The notes beneath the pieces were generated by a model. It saw nothing but the letters and a program-made list of their open reading frames with translations, was not told the DNA's origin and made no database searches. From assembly GCF_009905375.1 (NCBI RefSeq), contig NC_133650.1, positions 150,146,125-150,210,124 on the forward strand: 64,000 nucleotides of DNA, in the 5' to 3' direction. Below are positions 12,881 through 23,849 of the stretch, one piece after another (within the stretch, counting starts at the first letter, position 1; each line of letters starts with the position of its first letter). A program made the translations under genes and the position numbers. This DNA is from Apium graveolens. Its lineage: Eukaryota > Streptophyta > Magnoliopsida > Apiales > Apiaceae.

Positions 12881-14979
12881 AATATATATATATATATTTA
12901 TATATTATACTCGGGAACATCGACTCCTGGTTTAGAAAAATGTTCACCTTTGGGTCCCCTATACTAAGGGTATACGCAACTACTGCTTATCTCTAGCATA
13001 GGTATTATGCAACTATAAGCATTGAAATCAACAGATAGATTACCAGATTACGAAACAGACATGCATATATATACCATATCAGCATGCTTCAATATATCGC
13101 AAAATTTGCTAATTAACCAACATGCATCTATCAGAAGATAATGCATATACATATATACATCACAACAACAGTATAAAGGGTAGAAAACTTGCCTGAGCGA
13201 CTGGGGGTGGTAAAAGTCCTGGGATGAGTCTGGTAACCTATAAACCACATATAAGTTGGAATTAAACCAAAGTCGCTTATGAATCTATACTTTAACCAAT
13301 TAGACTCTAACGATCGCTTTGCGCTCAACGATTCTTTTAAGTCGCTCGAGTACCCTCGGCTCCATCATTTTTAATAAATTAACCATTAAGAGTTTTAAGG
13401 CGATTCTTTCGCGAGTGCCTTACCAACTGCCTAATACACTTTACATAAATGTTTCATACTCCAATTAGTCATTTAAGGACTTTAACCAATGTTTTAAAGT
13501 AAGATGAGGGGTAATGGTTTGTTCGCGAAATGTCGTTACTTAAAATGGTCATTTCTCCTAAACCGTACATCGGATTCAAGCGAACCACATATCAAAATGA
13601 AGCTCATAACATGAACTATCTAATCATGGCAGTGGTGAAAACCTACCAGTGAGTTATCGGGTCCTGATGTTAAGAACAAAACAGTTTAAAGTAAATCGGA
13701 CATTACGACGGCTATATTTACGCGATTACCAATTTTTATCCTACTCCAAATCAACCACCAATCATCCACAATTCAACCATACAACCAAACTCCATACATA
13801 CAATGCTACAACAGCCCCAACAACTCAATATTTCCAATTTACACTACTTCCCAATCATGAACTAAAAGCTTACATAAGTTCTTTAACTAATCAACAAGAT
13901 TTACAACTCGAAACACATCACAAAACCAACACATCTCTAAATACACAATAATCAAGCTTCTCATGAACCATTCCAAACACAAAAACTCTAAATATAAAAA
14001 AGTAGGGCTAGGCTATGAGATTATACCTTCCTTGGTGAGTAAAAGTAACTAAGGAGCTTGGAATCACCCTTGAAAGTCCTTACCAAAGCTTAATCTAAAC
14101 AAAAACTCAAGAACACAATTTTAAGTTCTTGAAAAACACTATTCACCCTCTTCTTCCATGAATTTTAGGAAGATTTTGTGAAGAATTTGAAGCTTAAACT
14201 TATAGGATAGCTATATCTATGCATAAGGAACCTTAGATAATTACCTCACTAATTAATGAAGCTTGGAACTTGGATTTGGGTTTTTTTCTTCTTGAAAATG
14301 GAAAAGGGCCGAGAGCTTCTCTTGGAAAAATGAAGTCAATATGTGTTTTTGTGTTTGTGATTTGTTTTTCTTGGTTGCTAGGTTTTTGTTTTATTTAATT
14401 ACCCTTTTAACCATGTAAAATTGTGTGGTTAATAATCAACCACACTTCCTTCCTTTTTGGTCATGCTTAGGTCATCAATCTTATGTCATCTTCCCATGCT
14501 TATCCTCTTCTTATTGGTTTGATGACATCATCCTCACTAACCTCTTTGATTAGCTCCTAATTACTTGGCTAATGACCGCTGATCTGTTATACAGTTCGCT
14601 TAACTTTCATTTTCGTTTATCGTTTGAGGGATCATACCCGGGATCTTATTACTTGGGTTCCCTTAACCTTTCTCGATATATCATATTCCTTTTATGATCC
14701 TCTCTTATAATCCTTGAATTTAAATCCTTTTTATCTTGTTCCCCTATACTCAATTCTTTCGGTATCTGGTGGATTTTCGGAAAAAATCAAAGTGTTCGAA
14801 TTTGGATTCTGACGATCTTTACATATACTTATATCTCATATAAAGTACTGATAAGATCTCGGAATAACAATAGAAGAACCCCTACATAGTGTGGCATGGA
14901 AAGTTTTCTTATTCAGCATAATCAGCAAAACACTATTCATAAGGGTTACTTAAAGTTTAAAAATTTTGGGGTTATTACA
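11215..14979 (-). repeat. 5' LTR of CHR1 (3.77 kb)
   Basis: Plus-strand ends are TGTAAGACCCCCAAATCC and TTTGGGGTTATTACA. It is close to the 3' LTR at 2037-6138 but lacks the block with the 55-bp array. An (AT)n tract lies at about 12845-12905. The small ORF of 76 codons (11543-11773) recurs here. Confidence 0.88.
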
Positions 14980-15809
14980 GTTTGCAAGTTAAGCAAGTTA
15001 GTAATGGAATATTCATTAGTCAAACTAAATATATTTTTGATCTTTTAAAGAAGTTTGATCTAATGGATTGCACATCTGCAAAAACTCCCATGGCCACTGC
15101 AACTAAGCTTGAACTAAACACTACTGAAAAGTCTGTGGATATTTCAAGTTATAGAGGCATGGTTGGCTCACTTCTGTACTTAACAGCTAGTAGACCAGAT
15201 ATAATGTTTGCTACATGTTTATGTGCTAGATTTCAGGCTGATCCTAGAGAATATCACTTGATAGCTATTAAGAGAATTTTCAGATATCTCAAGGGAACAC
15301 CAAAACTTGGCATTTGGTACCCTAGAGATTCTGGTTTTGATCTAACTGGTTATTCAGATGCAGATTATGCAGGTTGTAGAATTGATAGAAAGAGCACAAC
15401 AGGAACTTGTCAATTTCTAGGATAAAAGCTTGTGTCCTGGTTCAGTAAAAAGCAAAATTCAGTTTCTACTTCTACAGCTGAAGCTGAATATATTGCTGCT
15501 GGCAGTTGCTGTGCACATATTTTATGGATGAAAAATCAATTGCTAGACTATGGCTTGCAAGTTAAGAGGATTCCTATTTTCTGTGATAACACAAGTGGAA
15601 TTGCCATCACTGAAAATCCAGTGCAACATTCAAGGACAAAGCACATAGACATCAAGTACCATTTCATAAGGGAACATGTGATGAATGGTACTGTGGAATT
15701 ACATTTTGTTCCAAGTGAAAAGCAACTTGCAGATATCTTTACCAAGCCACTGGATGAATCCACTTTTTCAAGGTTAATAAGTGAGTTAGGTATGCTTAAT
15801 TACTCTTAA
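14980..15809 (+). pseudogene. Copia pol, part 2: RT end and RNase H
   Basis: This continues the RT cut at 2036. Landmarks are an MVGSLLYLTASRPDIMFA block, GYSDADYAGC (RNase H catalytic Asp), STSTAEAEYIAA (Glu/Asp pair) and the end block SEKQLADIFTKPLDE, closing with a stop at 15807-15809. One in-frame TAA at 15423-15425 splits an otherwise open frame. The protein is the C-terminus of the Copia polyprotein and degrades the RNA strand during reverse transcription. The third ORF follows after ~520 bases of spacer. Confidence 0.9.
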
Positions 15810-16329
15810 ATTTATCTGAGTTATTTTGCAAGTTGTAATATAGCCAGCAATTTAGTTGATTTTTAAGTCTTGGATGAAATTTTGGCTAAGTCAAAATTTG
15901 CATCACGACGGATGACCCTTATCCATCGAGTTTAGTCATCCGTCGATATACTACTTGCTAATAAAAGTCAATTATTTTTTCTGGAATACTTTATGTCTCG
16001 ACGGATATCAGTTTATCCTCATCCGCTGAATTGTCTAAATCTCAGCCGTTAATTCCCTGAACATTATCCATCGAGTATACTTACAGTTTGTAAGCATTAC
16101 ACGACGGATAATGGGTGAATTTTTACAGTTTACTTTTAAACGGCTATTTTAGGCAATTTCTATTGGTTAATTTACTTTACTTTATTATTTTTATCAGTTA
16201 TTTTTGAGATAGTATAAAAGCTTATTTCATAGCAATTATTTTCTTTTATCATTCTCAAATTCAACTGCTTTTATTTCATTCTCTCTCAAGCAAATATTCT
16301 CTTTCTCTTCAAGCTTTCACTCTCTAACA
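15810..16329 (+). promoter_or_regulatory. Spacer with seven motif copies and a TATA box before the third Copia ORF
   Basis: The spacer has motif copies at 15906, 15921, 15938, 15998, 16021, 16066 and 16102, in both orientations, then TATAAAAG at 16213-16220. A pyrimidine-rich leader (CTCTCT runs, 16270-16325) and the ATG at 16330 follow. The TATA box is ~110 bases upstream of the ATG, a plausible plant promoter spacing. The layout (motif cluster, then TATA) is repeated in the LTR. An internal promoter is my inference; nothing proves transcription. Confidence 0.5.
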
Positions 16330-18532
16330 ATGGCACCTGTAGTAAAGATTATGTCTCAAACTGGGTTCATTTATGAGAAGAACAACTTCACTGTTTTGGT
16401 CAATAAGGGTGTTCAGCAATCAGAGGACTATCACAAGATGATGGACTTTGTGAAGAATTGCAAGCTAAATTACGCCATGCTGGAGTGACCCACAATCTTC
16501 TGTGAAGTTGTTTAAGAGATGTGGACCACTGTTATCTACAACTCTGCTGACAAGACTATCACTCTAACCATCAAAGGTAATGAGTTCTGTATCAATAGTG
16601 ATGTAATAAAAGCATGTTTCAAAATTCCTGATAATAATGTGACTTCACCACACAATGACACTGATATTATCAATATGCTTAATTCCATGCATTATGCACT
16701 TCCTACCACTAAATTAAGTGATATTAGGAGATTGGGTCATAGGAAGGAGTGGAGTTTCTTGTGTGATGTAGTTACTAAAGTTTTCTCTGGAAAAGTCAGT
16801 AATTTTGATTCAGTGAATATTTCCATGCTTAACATGCTATACATGCTAGTTACAGATAAATTTTATAATTTTAGTGACCTTGTCTTGTTTGAGTTAGGTT
16901 TTAAACTAGGTGAGTTAGCTAAAATAGGTAAGAATGTTTATTATGCTCGATTTTTCATGTTATTGGTTAACCACCTATTTCAAGAAATTGTTCTTGAGAA
17001 CCCAAACAACAAACTGGCTTGTTGGGTTGAAGAGAGAAGACTCATTGCAGATTTGAACAGAGCTAACCATCACAGGGATGTGCCAATGTTCTATTTTCCT
17101 GCAATACAGGCACCTCAGGTAAGTGAGGTAAGTTCATCTATCCCTACAACTATTCCAACCTCCACTATTTCTTTGACTTCAGGAGTAGTTATGGCAACTG
17201 TGCCAATGACCAAACAGTTGCCTACCAAAGCCTCCAAACCCTCTACAATTTCCAAATCTAAATCAAAGAAAACCCCCTCTGGCATCTCTCAAAAGATGCC
17301 AATTGAAAAATCCACAAAAGAAAAAGAGGGGAGTGTGAAGGAGGGAAAGTCAGGTGAGGGAAGGGGTGAACATCAAAGAAACCCCAAGAATAAGGTTGAA
17401 GAGTTGAGTGAATCCCAGCCTAGCCATACTGTAGTTTCCCAACAAACTGCAGTGCTTAAAAAGGATAAAAGCTCACTTCTAGCTGCATCCTCCCAAAAGG
17501 ATGCAGTTATTGAACAAAGCTCTCAGCCAAGAGCACAGGCCAAAAGGGTTAGGGACACAAGCTCACCCCAAACTTACACAAGAAAGAAGAAATCTAAAAC
17601 CTCTGGGGATGCACAGGGCACACACATAGTGCAAACTGGTGCTAAAGACACAGTCCCTGCACTCTCTCAAATTCAATTTGATGTGGCTCCAATAAATGTG
17701 GAGTCACAGCCAAAATCTCTATTTATAGAAGCATCTGATACACCATACTCACCAACAAACTCTCTGAAAGTGGATATGATAAACACTTCAATTCCTGATT
17801 CCCCTTCTTTAACTCTATTGGGGAAGCCAAAATCTAGTGCAAGTGAGCATCATCTTTTAGATGATTTGTTGGCTCATTTGCCAATTCTTTCAGATACTAT
17901 TGTGACATCTATGCCTCAAATATCTTCAATCAACACAGAGTCAACAATAGTTTCTCTTCCCACCTCATTCATTTCTACTCTCTCGATGGATATTGCTCAT
18001 TCGTCGAGTAGTGATTGTATCCCGATGGATAAGCTTAACAGCAGTTATCCGTCGAATAGCATTACCACTCACTCGATGGATATCACTTATCCGTCGAGTA
18101 TCTCTGCACAACTTCAAACTTCAATTATTTCAAGTGCAGAAGATTTAGTGGTTGTACAGTCACTCTTAGGACTGAGATAGGAGAGTGTATTGAGTGAGAG
18201 GCTGGGTTGCTCCCAGGCAAAAGGAGAGGAAAAGAGTGAAAATCAGCAATCCATTTATTTAGGATTGGCAAAAGTGAGTGAGAGGAGTCCCACCATAGTA
18301 GGGGAAGGTGAGAGTGTGAGGGTGGGGAGACAGGGTGAGACCCTGATGCAACAAAAGAGAGATTATGAGAGAAAAGCAGGTACAAAAGTAATAAGGGTGG
18401 ATACATCCATTGCTCATGAGTCAATGATTGTGGATGATGCTGAAAAGGAAAGACAATTCCAGCAACATTACAAGGCTGTAATTGATAACATTTCCTTGGA
18501 TGCTGACACTTTTACTCATCCTGTGTCAGCCT
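16330..18532 (+). pseudogene. Third ORF of the Sirevirus-like Copia, part 1
   Basis: ATG at 16330 follows a TATA box and leader. The frame is continuous to the solo LTR at 18533 except for stops at 16486-16488 (TGA), 16510-16512 (TAA) and 18178-18180 (TAG). Residues ~60-260 form a compact, mostly non-polar domain (KEWSFLCDVVTKVFSGKVSN; NVYYARFFMLLVNHLFQE). It resembles the plant-transposon N-terminal domain found in extra ORFs of plant retroelements; I name this only as a resemblance. After it comes a long Ser/Thr/Pro/Lys-rich, probably disordered region holding six motif copies (17983-18097). I see no signal peptide and no clear membrane segment, so calling it env is not supported. The role is unknown. 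Confidence 0.7.
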
Positions 18533-20186
18533 TGTTGGATTTTAATCACAGCGGAAGCATGTAAAAGCACTTTTACACATATAAAATCCAAATAAAAGCA
18601 TATAAATCATGGTAAAAACATAGGGATCGATTACTAACCTTTAATACGCGATCCAAAAGCAACGATCGGAGATCCTTAGCAGCTGCTCCTCAAACGTGAA
18701 GCACTCCACCGGTATCCACCAAGAAAACGACGTTAAGGAGGAGGAGGAGGTGGAGAGAATTAGGTTTTATAAAATTTTGAGGTTCAAATAAAAATAGGGT
18801 TTATAATAGTATATTTATAGGCAAAATTTTCAGCTGAAATTTTCCCATAAAATATTATTATTATTAACCCATTTATTATTCTCATTAATAATTAAAACAC
18901 CTTTTAATTATTAATCCTTTTTCTAAACACTTTAGAAATAATTCTCTCTCTTGATTTAATTTCCAAAATTAAATTCTTAATTAATAATATTAAGAACTTT
19001 TCTTAATTAATTTATAATCAATTAAATCTCATTTAATCAATTATTAAATTTGCCAATTAATTATTTATTTCATAAATAAATAATTATCAGCCATTATTAA
19101 TTAATTCCTCCACCATGAAATCATTCTCTTTTTATGGTGTGACCCTGTAGGTTCAATATTAAGCCGGTAGTAGAAATAAATAATAATAAAACTATTTTAT
19201 CATTATTTATATAAATTCTCCAATTCATTAAATATAATTAATTAATTAATCATATTTATTCTACATCGTGAGGGATACTTCTCAGCATATCGCGACTATC
19301 CGGATAATACGAATTCACTGCTTAGAATACCAAGAACCTATTTAGTGAATAGTTACCGTACAATAAACTCCTTCTACCCTACAATGTCCTGATTAAATAT
19401 AAGGCATGGATCTCGTGTCAAGCCTATCTAATTAAATCACTTGCTTACCATTTACTATGCTTAGTTCTATGCAAATTAGAAACTCCTTTCTAATTTCATT
19501 CACTCTGGCCAGAGATTCCTGAACTAGCATAAGTGGATCAGCCTTGAACATTCGCTTCCTTTACTGGAAGGGGTAGATCCTTTATTGATCATACACTATC
19601 TTCGTGTACAAATTCCTATACCCAGTAGAGCCCTAATAATTGTCCCTGAAGACTAAGAACTAAACCAAAGCATAGTTCAGTGTACACAAGATGACTATGA
19701 TGACCTCAAGTCTAAGGATACTTGAACAACTATCACTATGTGAACAACTGTTGACACGTGAGTGAACTCCATCAGTTGTTCAGCTGGGCGAGTCATGTTC
19801 ATTGAACTTATTCTATAATAAGCACCTACATACTAGCTATAGTGTCACCACACAAATGTTTATGAGAACAGATATCCTTCATAATGAAGCAAGCATAGTA
19901 TGTACCGATCTTTGTGGATTATTAATTACCAGTTAGTAATCCTACGACCAGGAACTATTTAAGTTTAGAGTTATCATCTTTTAGGTCTCACTATTATGAT
20001 CTCATCATAATCCATAAAAAGCTTTACTCTAAACTATGGTATATCTTATTTAAATACTTAAATAGATAAAGCCCGTAATAAAAACAAAACTAGTCTTTTA
20101 TTAATATCAATGAAATCAAAACAGATTACACAGGAAGTTATTCCTAAATCCTAATACATGATTGGACTTAGGACATATTCCTTTCA
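18533..20186 (-). mobile_element. Solo LTR inserted in the third Copia ORF
   Basis: It starts TGTTGGATTTTAATCACAGC and ends ATATTCCTTTCA, so TG...CA, and is flanked by AGCCT on both sides (18528-18532 and 20187-20191). Removing the 1654 bases and one AGCCT restores the host ORF frame exactly. There is no internal region, PBS or coding sequence, so it is a solo LTR left by LTR-LTR recombination. I place it on the minus strand because that strand reads TGAAAGGAATATGTCCTAAG, the more typical LTR start; this orientation is tentative. The clade is uncertain. The AT-rich core is 18800-19260. Confidence 0.8.
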
Positions 20187-22563
20187 AGCCTATCAATTGT
20201 TGGCTGCGCAGGGCAATGAGGAGGCAGAAAAGACATTAAATTTGGTGCATACTTCAGAATCTCTAAAAAAGGTTAAAGCTGTTGTCAATTTAATACCTCC
20301 TACAGCTGATGAGCCATCTGAAGAATTTGGAGTAAATTCTAATGATGATGACTCTATTTCATTTTATGGATTTTATGGAAGCATGAACTTAGGGGGAGAT
20401 GAAGGCCCTAGTTCTATTCCTGATCTACCTGAATGGGCCTTGACTAAGGAATCCACACCTGGACAATTCAATGTATCCTTGGTCAAACAAATCATGTCTA
20501 TCCAAAAGGCCATTCAGAAGAGCTCAAATGCTGGTACCAAGGCTGTTCTTCAAGCTGACCTAGATTTTTTACATCTAATGAAGCTACAGCAAGTCAGAAA
20601 GAATCTGAGTGTAGATGAAATAAAAAAGGATATAGCTGACTTGAAGACCTACAATTCTGAGAAGCTGGATTCAGTCATGCCATATGGTACCATGCAGGAT
20701 CTATTACTGAGACTCAGGAGAGAATCATATTCTGAAAAGAAGCTGGCCAAGCTGGAAGATAGAGTTGAAGTTATTGAGAATTCTGTGGCCATCCTTCTTC
20801 AAAATCAACAGTCTCAAACAAATCTTCTCATTCAACTGGCTAAAGCACAAGGCCTAACTCCACAACTTGATGATAACAAAAAGGGGGAGAGAGAACCAAG
20901 TAAGGGGGAGAAAGGACCAAGTGAGGGGGAGAAACTTCAAGTTCAAATCAACAAAGTAATTGTACCTTCAATTACTGTCTCCAAGCCACCAGTTGCAGAT
21001 GGTATAGATCTAATTAAAGCAGCAGCAGCAAACTTGAAAGTTGCTGAGAAAGGAAAGTTGAGTTTGATCAACTGGGATAAGATTTATGAGGAGATACAGA
21101 AAAAGTTTGAATTTGTCAAGGAGCCAGTTAAGTCAGCCATCCATCACTCTCAAGTCAAGCAAATCAGTGTGAATGAGATGAGCATGAATTATCTGGAAAG
21201 AGGACAATCTTCCTGCATCAAATCTCCAAAGGCTGAAATGATTCTTAAACAAAGGGTAAATTATTCAAAATCATCCTTAAAGAACCCCTTGGATACTGTG
21301 TTTGAAACACCCAAGCCTGATGAAAAGAAGCTTATGTCAAGATTAATTGATTTCTATAAAGATCCAGCTGATTCAGCTTCAAAAAGAAGAATTGCTAAGA
21401 TATTCAGAAATGGAAAGGAAATTTGTGTGATAGCTGAACATCCTCAATTTTCTCAAGCAAAGAGAGAAGAAAAGGCAAGATTAAAGCAGGAAAAGAAGCA
21501 AGCTGCTCTAGATGCAAAGAAGGCTAAACAAAAGAAAGAGCAGATTGCTATCTTAGCCAAGCTACAGGCTGTAAGTTCATCTCAACAAATTTCCTCTCAA
21601 CCTTCTGAAGCCACTGAATCAAGGAAGCAAATTGAAGAACAGAAGAAATCCCCAAGGAAGAAAGAATTGGCTAGAAGAACAAAAGGGAAACTGGATATTG
21701 TTGACAAGGAATTGGGAGATCAATTTCCTAAGGTACCCACACCAGCTACAACTCAAGCATCAAAGCCCTCTGTGGTATTTGAAGATATAAAGGTGGTGGA
21801 TCCCTACAGGAATATTCATGGTGAACCTATTGTGCCCAAGGATGAGCCAATAGAGTGGGATAACATACCAATTCCTGACTTTAGTTTACCAATCCTTAGC
21901 AAGCCAAAAAGGACAAAGTCAAGGGCAGTCAAGAAAGTGAAGCTGTCACCTCTCAAATCCAAATCAGTAGTTAAAGCTCAACCCAAAGTCAACAAGGGAG
22001 ACTACTTGTACTTGTGTGACATCAAAGAATTTTCAGATCTAAACCGCTATTTGGATGAACTGGATGAAGTGAGGGGAATTGATGCATACAGGAACCTACC
22101 TGAAAGGTTAGTGTTCAAGTACAAAGGAGGAAGGGAGGTTCAGTGGCCACTTCACAGGATTCTTCAAGAAAGCCAAGATGTACTGATTAAAGTTTATTCA
22201 TCCTTCAAGAAGAATTTTGGGTTCAATGTAACTGCAAGAAGACTAGTATTGAAGAAGATTGAAGAACTAAGGAGTATTAGAGCTAAAAATGCACTCCCAA
22301 AGACTCTAATCATTCCATACACAGGGAAAAGAGTGCATCTAAGGCCCTACTGGATGATGGAGTTCATGGATGACAAAGGTGTGAGAAGATTCTTCAGGTT
22401 AGAAGACTAATTGAGTATCTCTAGCAATGAGACTCTCTTGGAAATGCAAGAAAAGCTAGATCTCTCAGAATCTGATGAACTGGAATTCCACAGGCAGCTC
22501 CAAAATCAGATTGATGAAAATAACAGAAAACTTGGAAGAAGATCCAGACCTTCAAGAAACTAG
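20187..22563 (+). pseudogene. Third ORF of the Sirevirus-like Copia, part 2 (C-terminal half)
   Basis: The frame resumes in phase after the solo LTR and is open to a TAA at 22408-22410. It continues in the same frame to TAG at 22561-22563, so the TAA is probably a mutated Gln codon. The protein is charged and lysine/glutamate-rich. There is a likely coiled coil at about 20680-20870 (leucine-rich, KLAKLEDRVEVIEN) and another in an REEKARLKQEKKQAALDAKK stretch near 21460. Gly-Glu-Lys repeats occur at 20880-20930. The last ~150 residues form a more ordered, hydrophobic domain (about 22000-22400). No cysteine zinc knuckle, protease or transmembrane segment is seen. With part 1 the product would be over 1,500 residues. 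I do not recognise the C-terminal domain. Confidence 0.7.
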
Positions 22564-22750
22564 AAAAATCTGCTCAGGCTAGAGGAGCATCTTGAAATGA
22601 CTGTGAGCCAAACTTTTTACATTTTGATTAATTGAAGCACTTTCAGTATTATCTACTTATCTTTAAAGCTGTATGTTTAGGATGTTTTGTTATCATCAAG
22701 TATCTCTTAATTTATGGCTACAATTCCAGTAGACATAAATTGGGGGAGAT
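22564..22750 (+). other. 3' untranslated spacer and polypurine tract of the Copia element
   Basis: A short non-coding spacer follows the third ORF. The purine-rich TTGGGGGAGA run (22740-22749) lies directly against the LTR start at 22751, as expected for the plus-strand primer. Confidence 0.75.
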
Positions 22751-22830
22751 TGTTCTACATATGTTGTGTACTTGATGATTTCATAAACAAAACATCTAAG
22801 TAGATTTTACTTAGTGAAATAATATAGCAC

Positions 22831-23245
22831 CCGACGGATAAAAATTATAGTCCCGACGGATAACTCATTATAGTCCCGACGGATGATGACTTATTATCCA
22901 TCGAGTGGGTAGCTTATGTAATAATGAGTCTGTAGCACAGTTCTGTATACATCTTTGTATAGATTCTGTAGTAACCTATAAGTCATGTTGACTTTAACTA
23001 GATATACAGAATATGTTGATTAATTGTATATAAATGATGTCTTGTAATTCTGCATAAGTGAAATGAAGTCAAGTGTCAAAATAGCTACCGACGGATGATT
23101 AACAAAGCCATCGACGGATGATCAAATGACTATCAACGGATGTTTAATATAGCAGTCGACGGATGATCAATGAAGCCATCAACGGATGTTCATAAAGTCG
23201 ACGGATGATCATATATCCAACGGATGTTCATAAAGTCCAACGGAT
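22831..23245 (+). repeat. Twelve CCGACGGAT-type motifs in the Copia LTR
   Basis: Copies start at 22831, 22853, 22876 and 22896 (the last as ATCCATCGA), and at 23088, 23111, 23133, 23156, 23179, 23198, 23217 and 23237. Start-to-start spacing is about 19-23 bases inside each cluster. Variants are CCGACGGAT, TCGACGGAT, TCAACGGAT and CCAACGGAT. All but one read in the complement orientation relative to the pol linker cluster. Confidence 0.9.
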
Positions 23246-23422
23246 GATCATATAAAGAATTCAAATAGTAGTTGAACAGTGACAACAGGGCATAGGCGTC
23301 GAGATGTATACAAATCTACTGTGGAAGCCCATTAACTAGGTAATAGAGGACGAAAAGTAGCAAAGCTTAAGTCTGATAGTTTTTATATTTATTCAGTCTT
23401 TTTGACTTTGTAATCTTGGTAA

Positions 23423-23430
23423 TATATAAA
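23423..23430 (+). promoter_or_regulatory. Candidate TATA box of the Copia LTR
   Basis: TATATAAA lies ~180 bases downstream of the second motif cluster and about 380 bases before the LTR end, leaving room for R and U5. Another TATATAAA-like string is at about 23027. The choice is an inference. Confidence 0.4.
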
Positions 23431-23849
23431 CCAAGAACATAGAAAATAGAAATAAGAGAGCTGAGATACACAAACAGAGAAATCTTTGTAAGCAGAATCA
23501 TTAGCATTTCCCTGTATTCTCAGTAGTTTAATTTGTAAGCAGCTGTGAGCATTCTTGCACACAAAGTTCTCTCGATATATATAATATATATCTCTGGTGG
23601 AATTGTTTAAATCCACCAGAAAGTTTTTAAAGACTCTTGTTTTTAATTACTTATGTTTTGATTCAATTAAGTTTCTATTCCGCATTATGCTAATCAAAAC
23701 ACTTATATCTATATTCAAGTTTGAACATTTTTATTTCGAGAAAAAGGTTCAAGAATTCCATTTAACCCCCCTTCTGTAATTCTTGCTATATTGTCAAGGG
23801 ACTAACAGAATATAAATCCTAAGGAGCCAAATATCATGGTTTCACTAAA

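Larger units (their letters stand above)
2037..14979 (-). mobile_element. CHR1: long-LTR chromovirus (Tekay/Del-like Ty3-gypsy), inserted in the Copia RT
   Basis: Both LTRs are present, in minus orientation: 3' LTR 2037-6138 and 5' LTR 11215-14979. They enclose only ~5.1 kb of internal DNA. Target site copies are GTTAG (2032-2036) and GTTTG (14980-14984), one mismatch; the right copy keeps the Copia frame, so the left one has mutated. The minus-strand order is PBS (11198-11210), leader ORF, RT-RNase H-integrase fragment, gag, a long stretch with no recognisable domain, a chromodomain-like remnant and the polypurine tract (6139-6152). A catalytic RT core is missing. LTRs of ~4 kb, an initiator-Met PBS and a C-terminal chromodomain fit the Tekay/Del clade. 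By hand count the first ~315 aligned LTR bases differ at about ten sites. Confidence 0.88.
815..23807 (+). mobile_element. Sirevirus-like Ty1-copia retrotransposon, 5' part outside the window, interrupted twice
   Basis: One plus-strand Copia element spans 815-2036, 14980-18532, 20187-22750 and the 3' LTR 22751-23807. Visible order: integrase-RT linker, RT, RNase H, spacer, long third ORF, polypurine tract and 3' LTR. RT before a terminal RNase H with no integrase after it is the Copia order. A large extra ORF between pol and the 3' LTR is typical of the Sirevirus (SIRE/Maximus) group. It is interrupted by CHR1 at 2037-14979 and by a solo LTR at 18533-20186, and bounded on the left by another LTR. 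Gag, protease, integrase core and the 5' LTR must lie before the window. It is inserted into TatA; the five bases after its LTR are GAATA, but the matching left copy is out of view. Confidence 0.85.
22751..23807 (+). repeat. 3' LTR of the Sirevirus-like Copia element
   Basis: It begins TGTTCTACATATG after the polypurine tract and ends AAGGGACTAACA, then TatA sequence begins. Length is 1057 bases. It holds two motif clusters (22831-22904, 23088-23245) and a TATATAAA at 23423-23430 that could be the promoter of a new copy. The 5' LTR is outside the window, so divergence cannot be measured. Confidence 0.82.

Noticed and set aside
16330..22563. Third Copia ORF as a retroviral envelope gene
   Set aside because: I see no signal peptide, no membrane anchor and no cysteine pattern. 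Being downstream of pol alone does not show an envelope role.
23088..23245. CRISPR-like array
   Set aside because: The repeats are only 9 bases with ~13-base gaps, inside a plant LTR. No cas gene or bacterial context is present.
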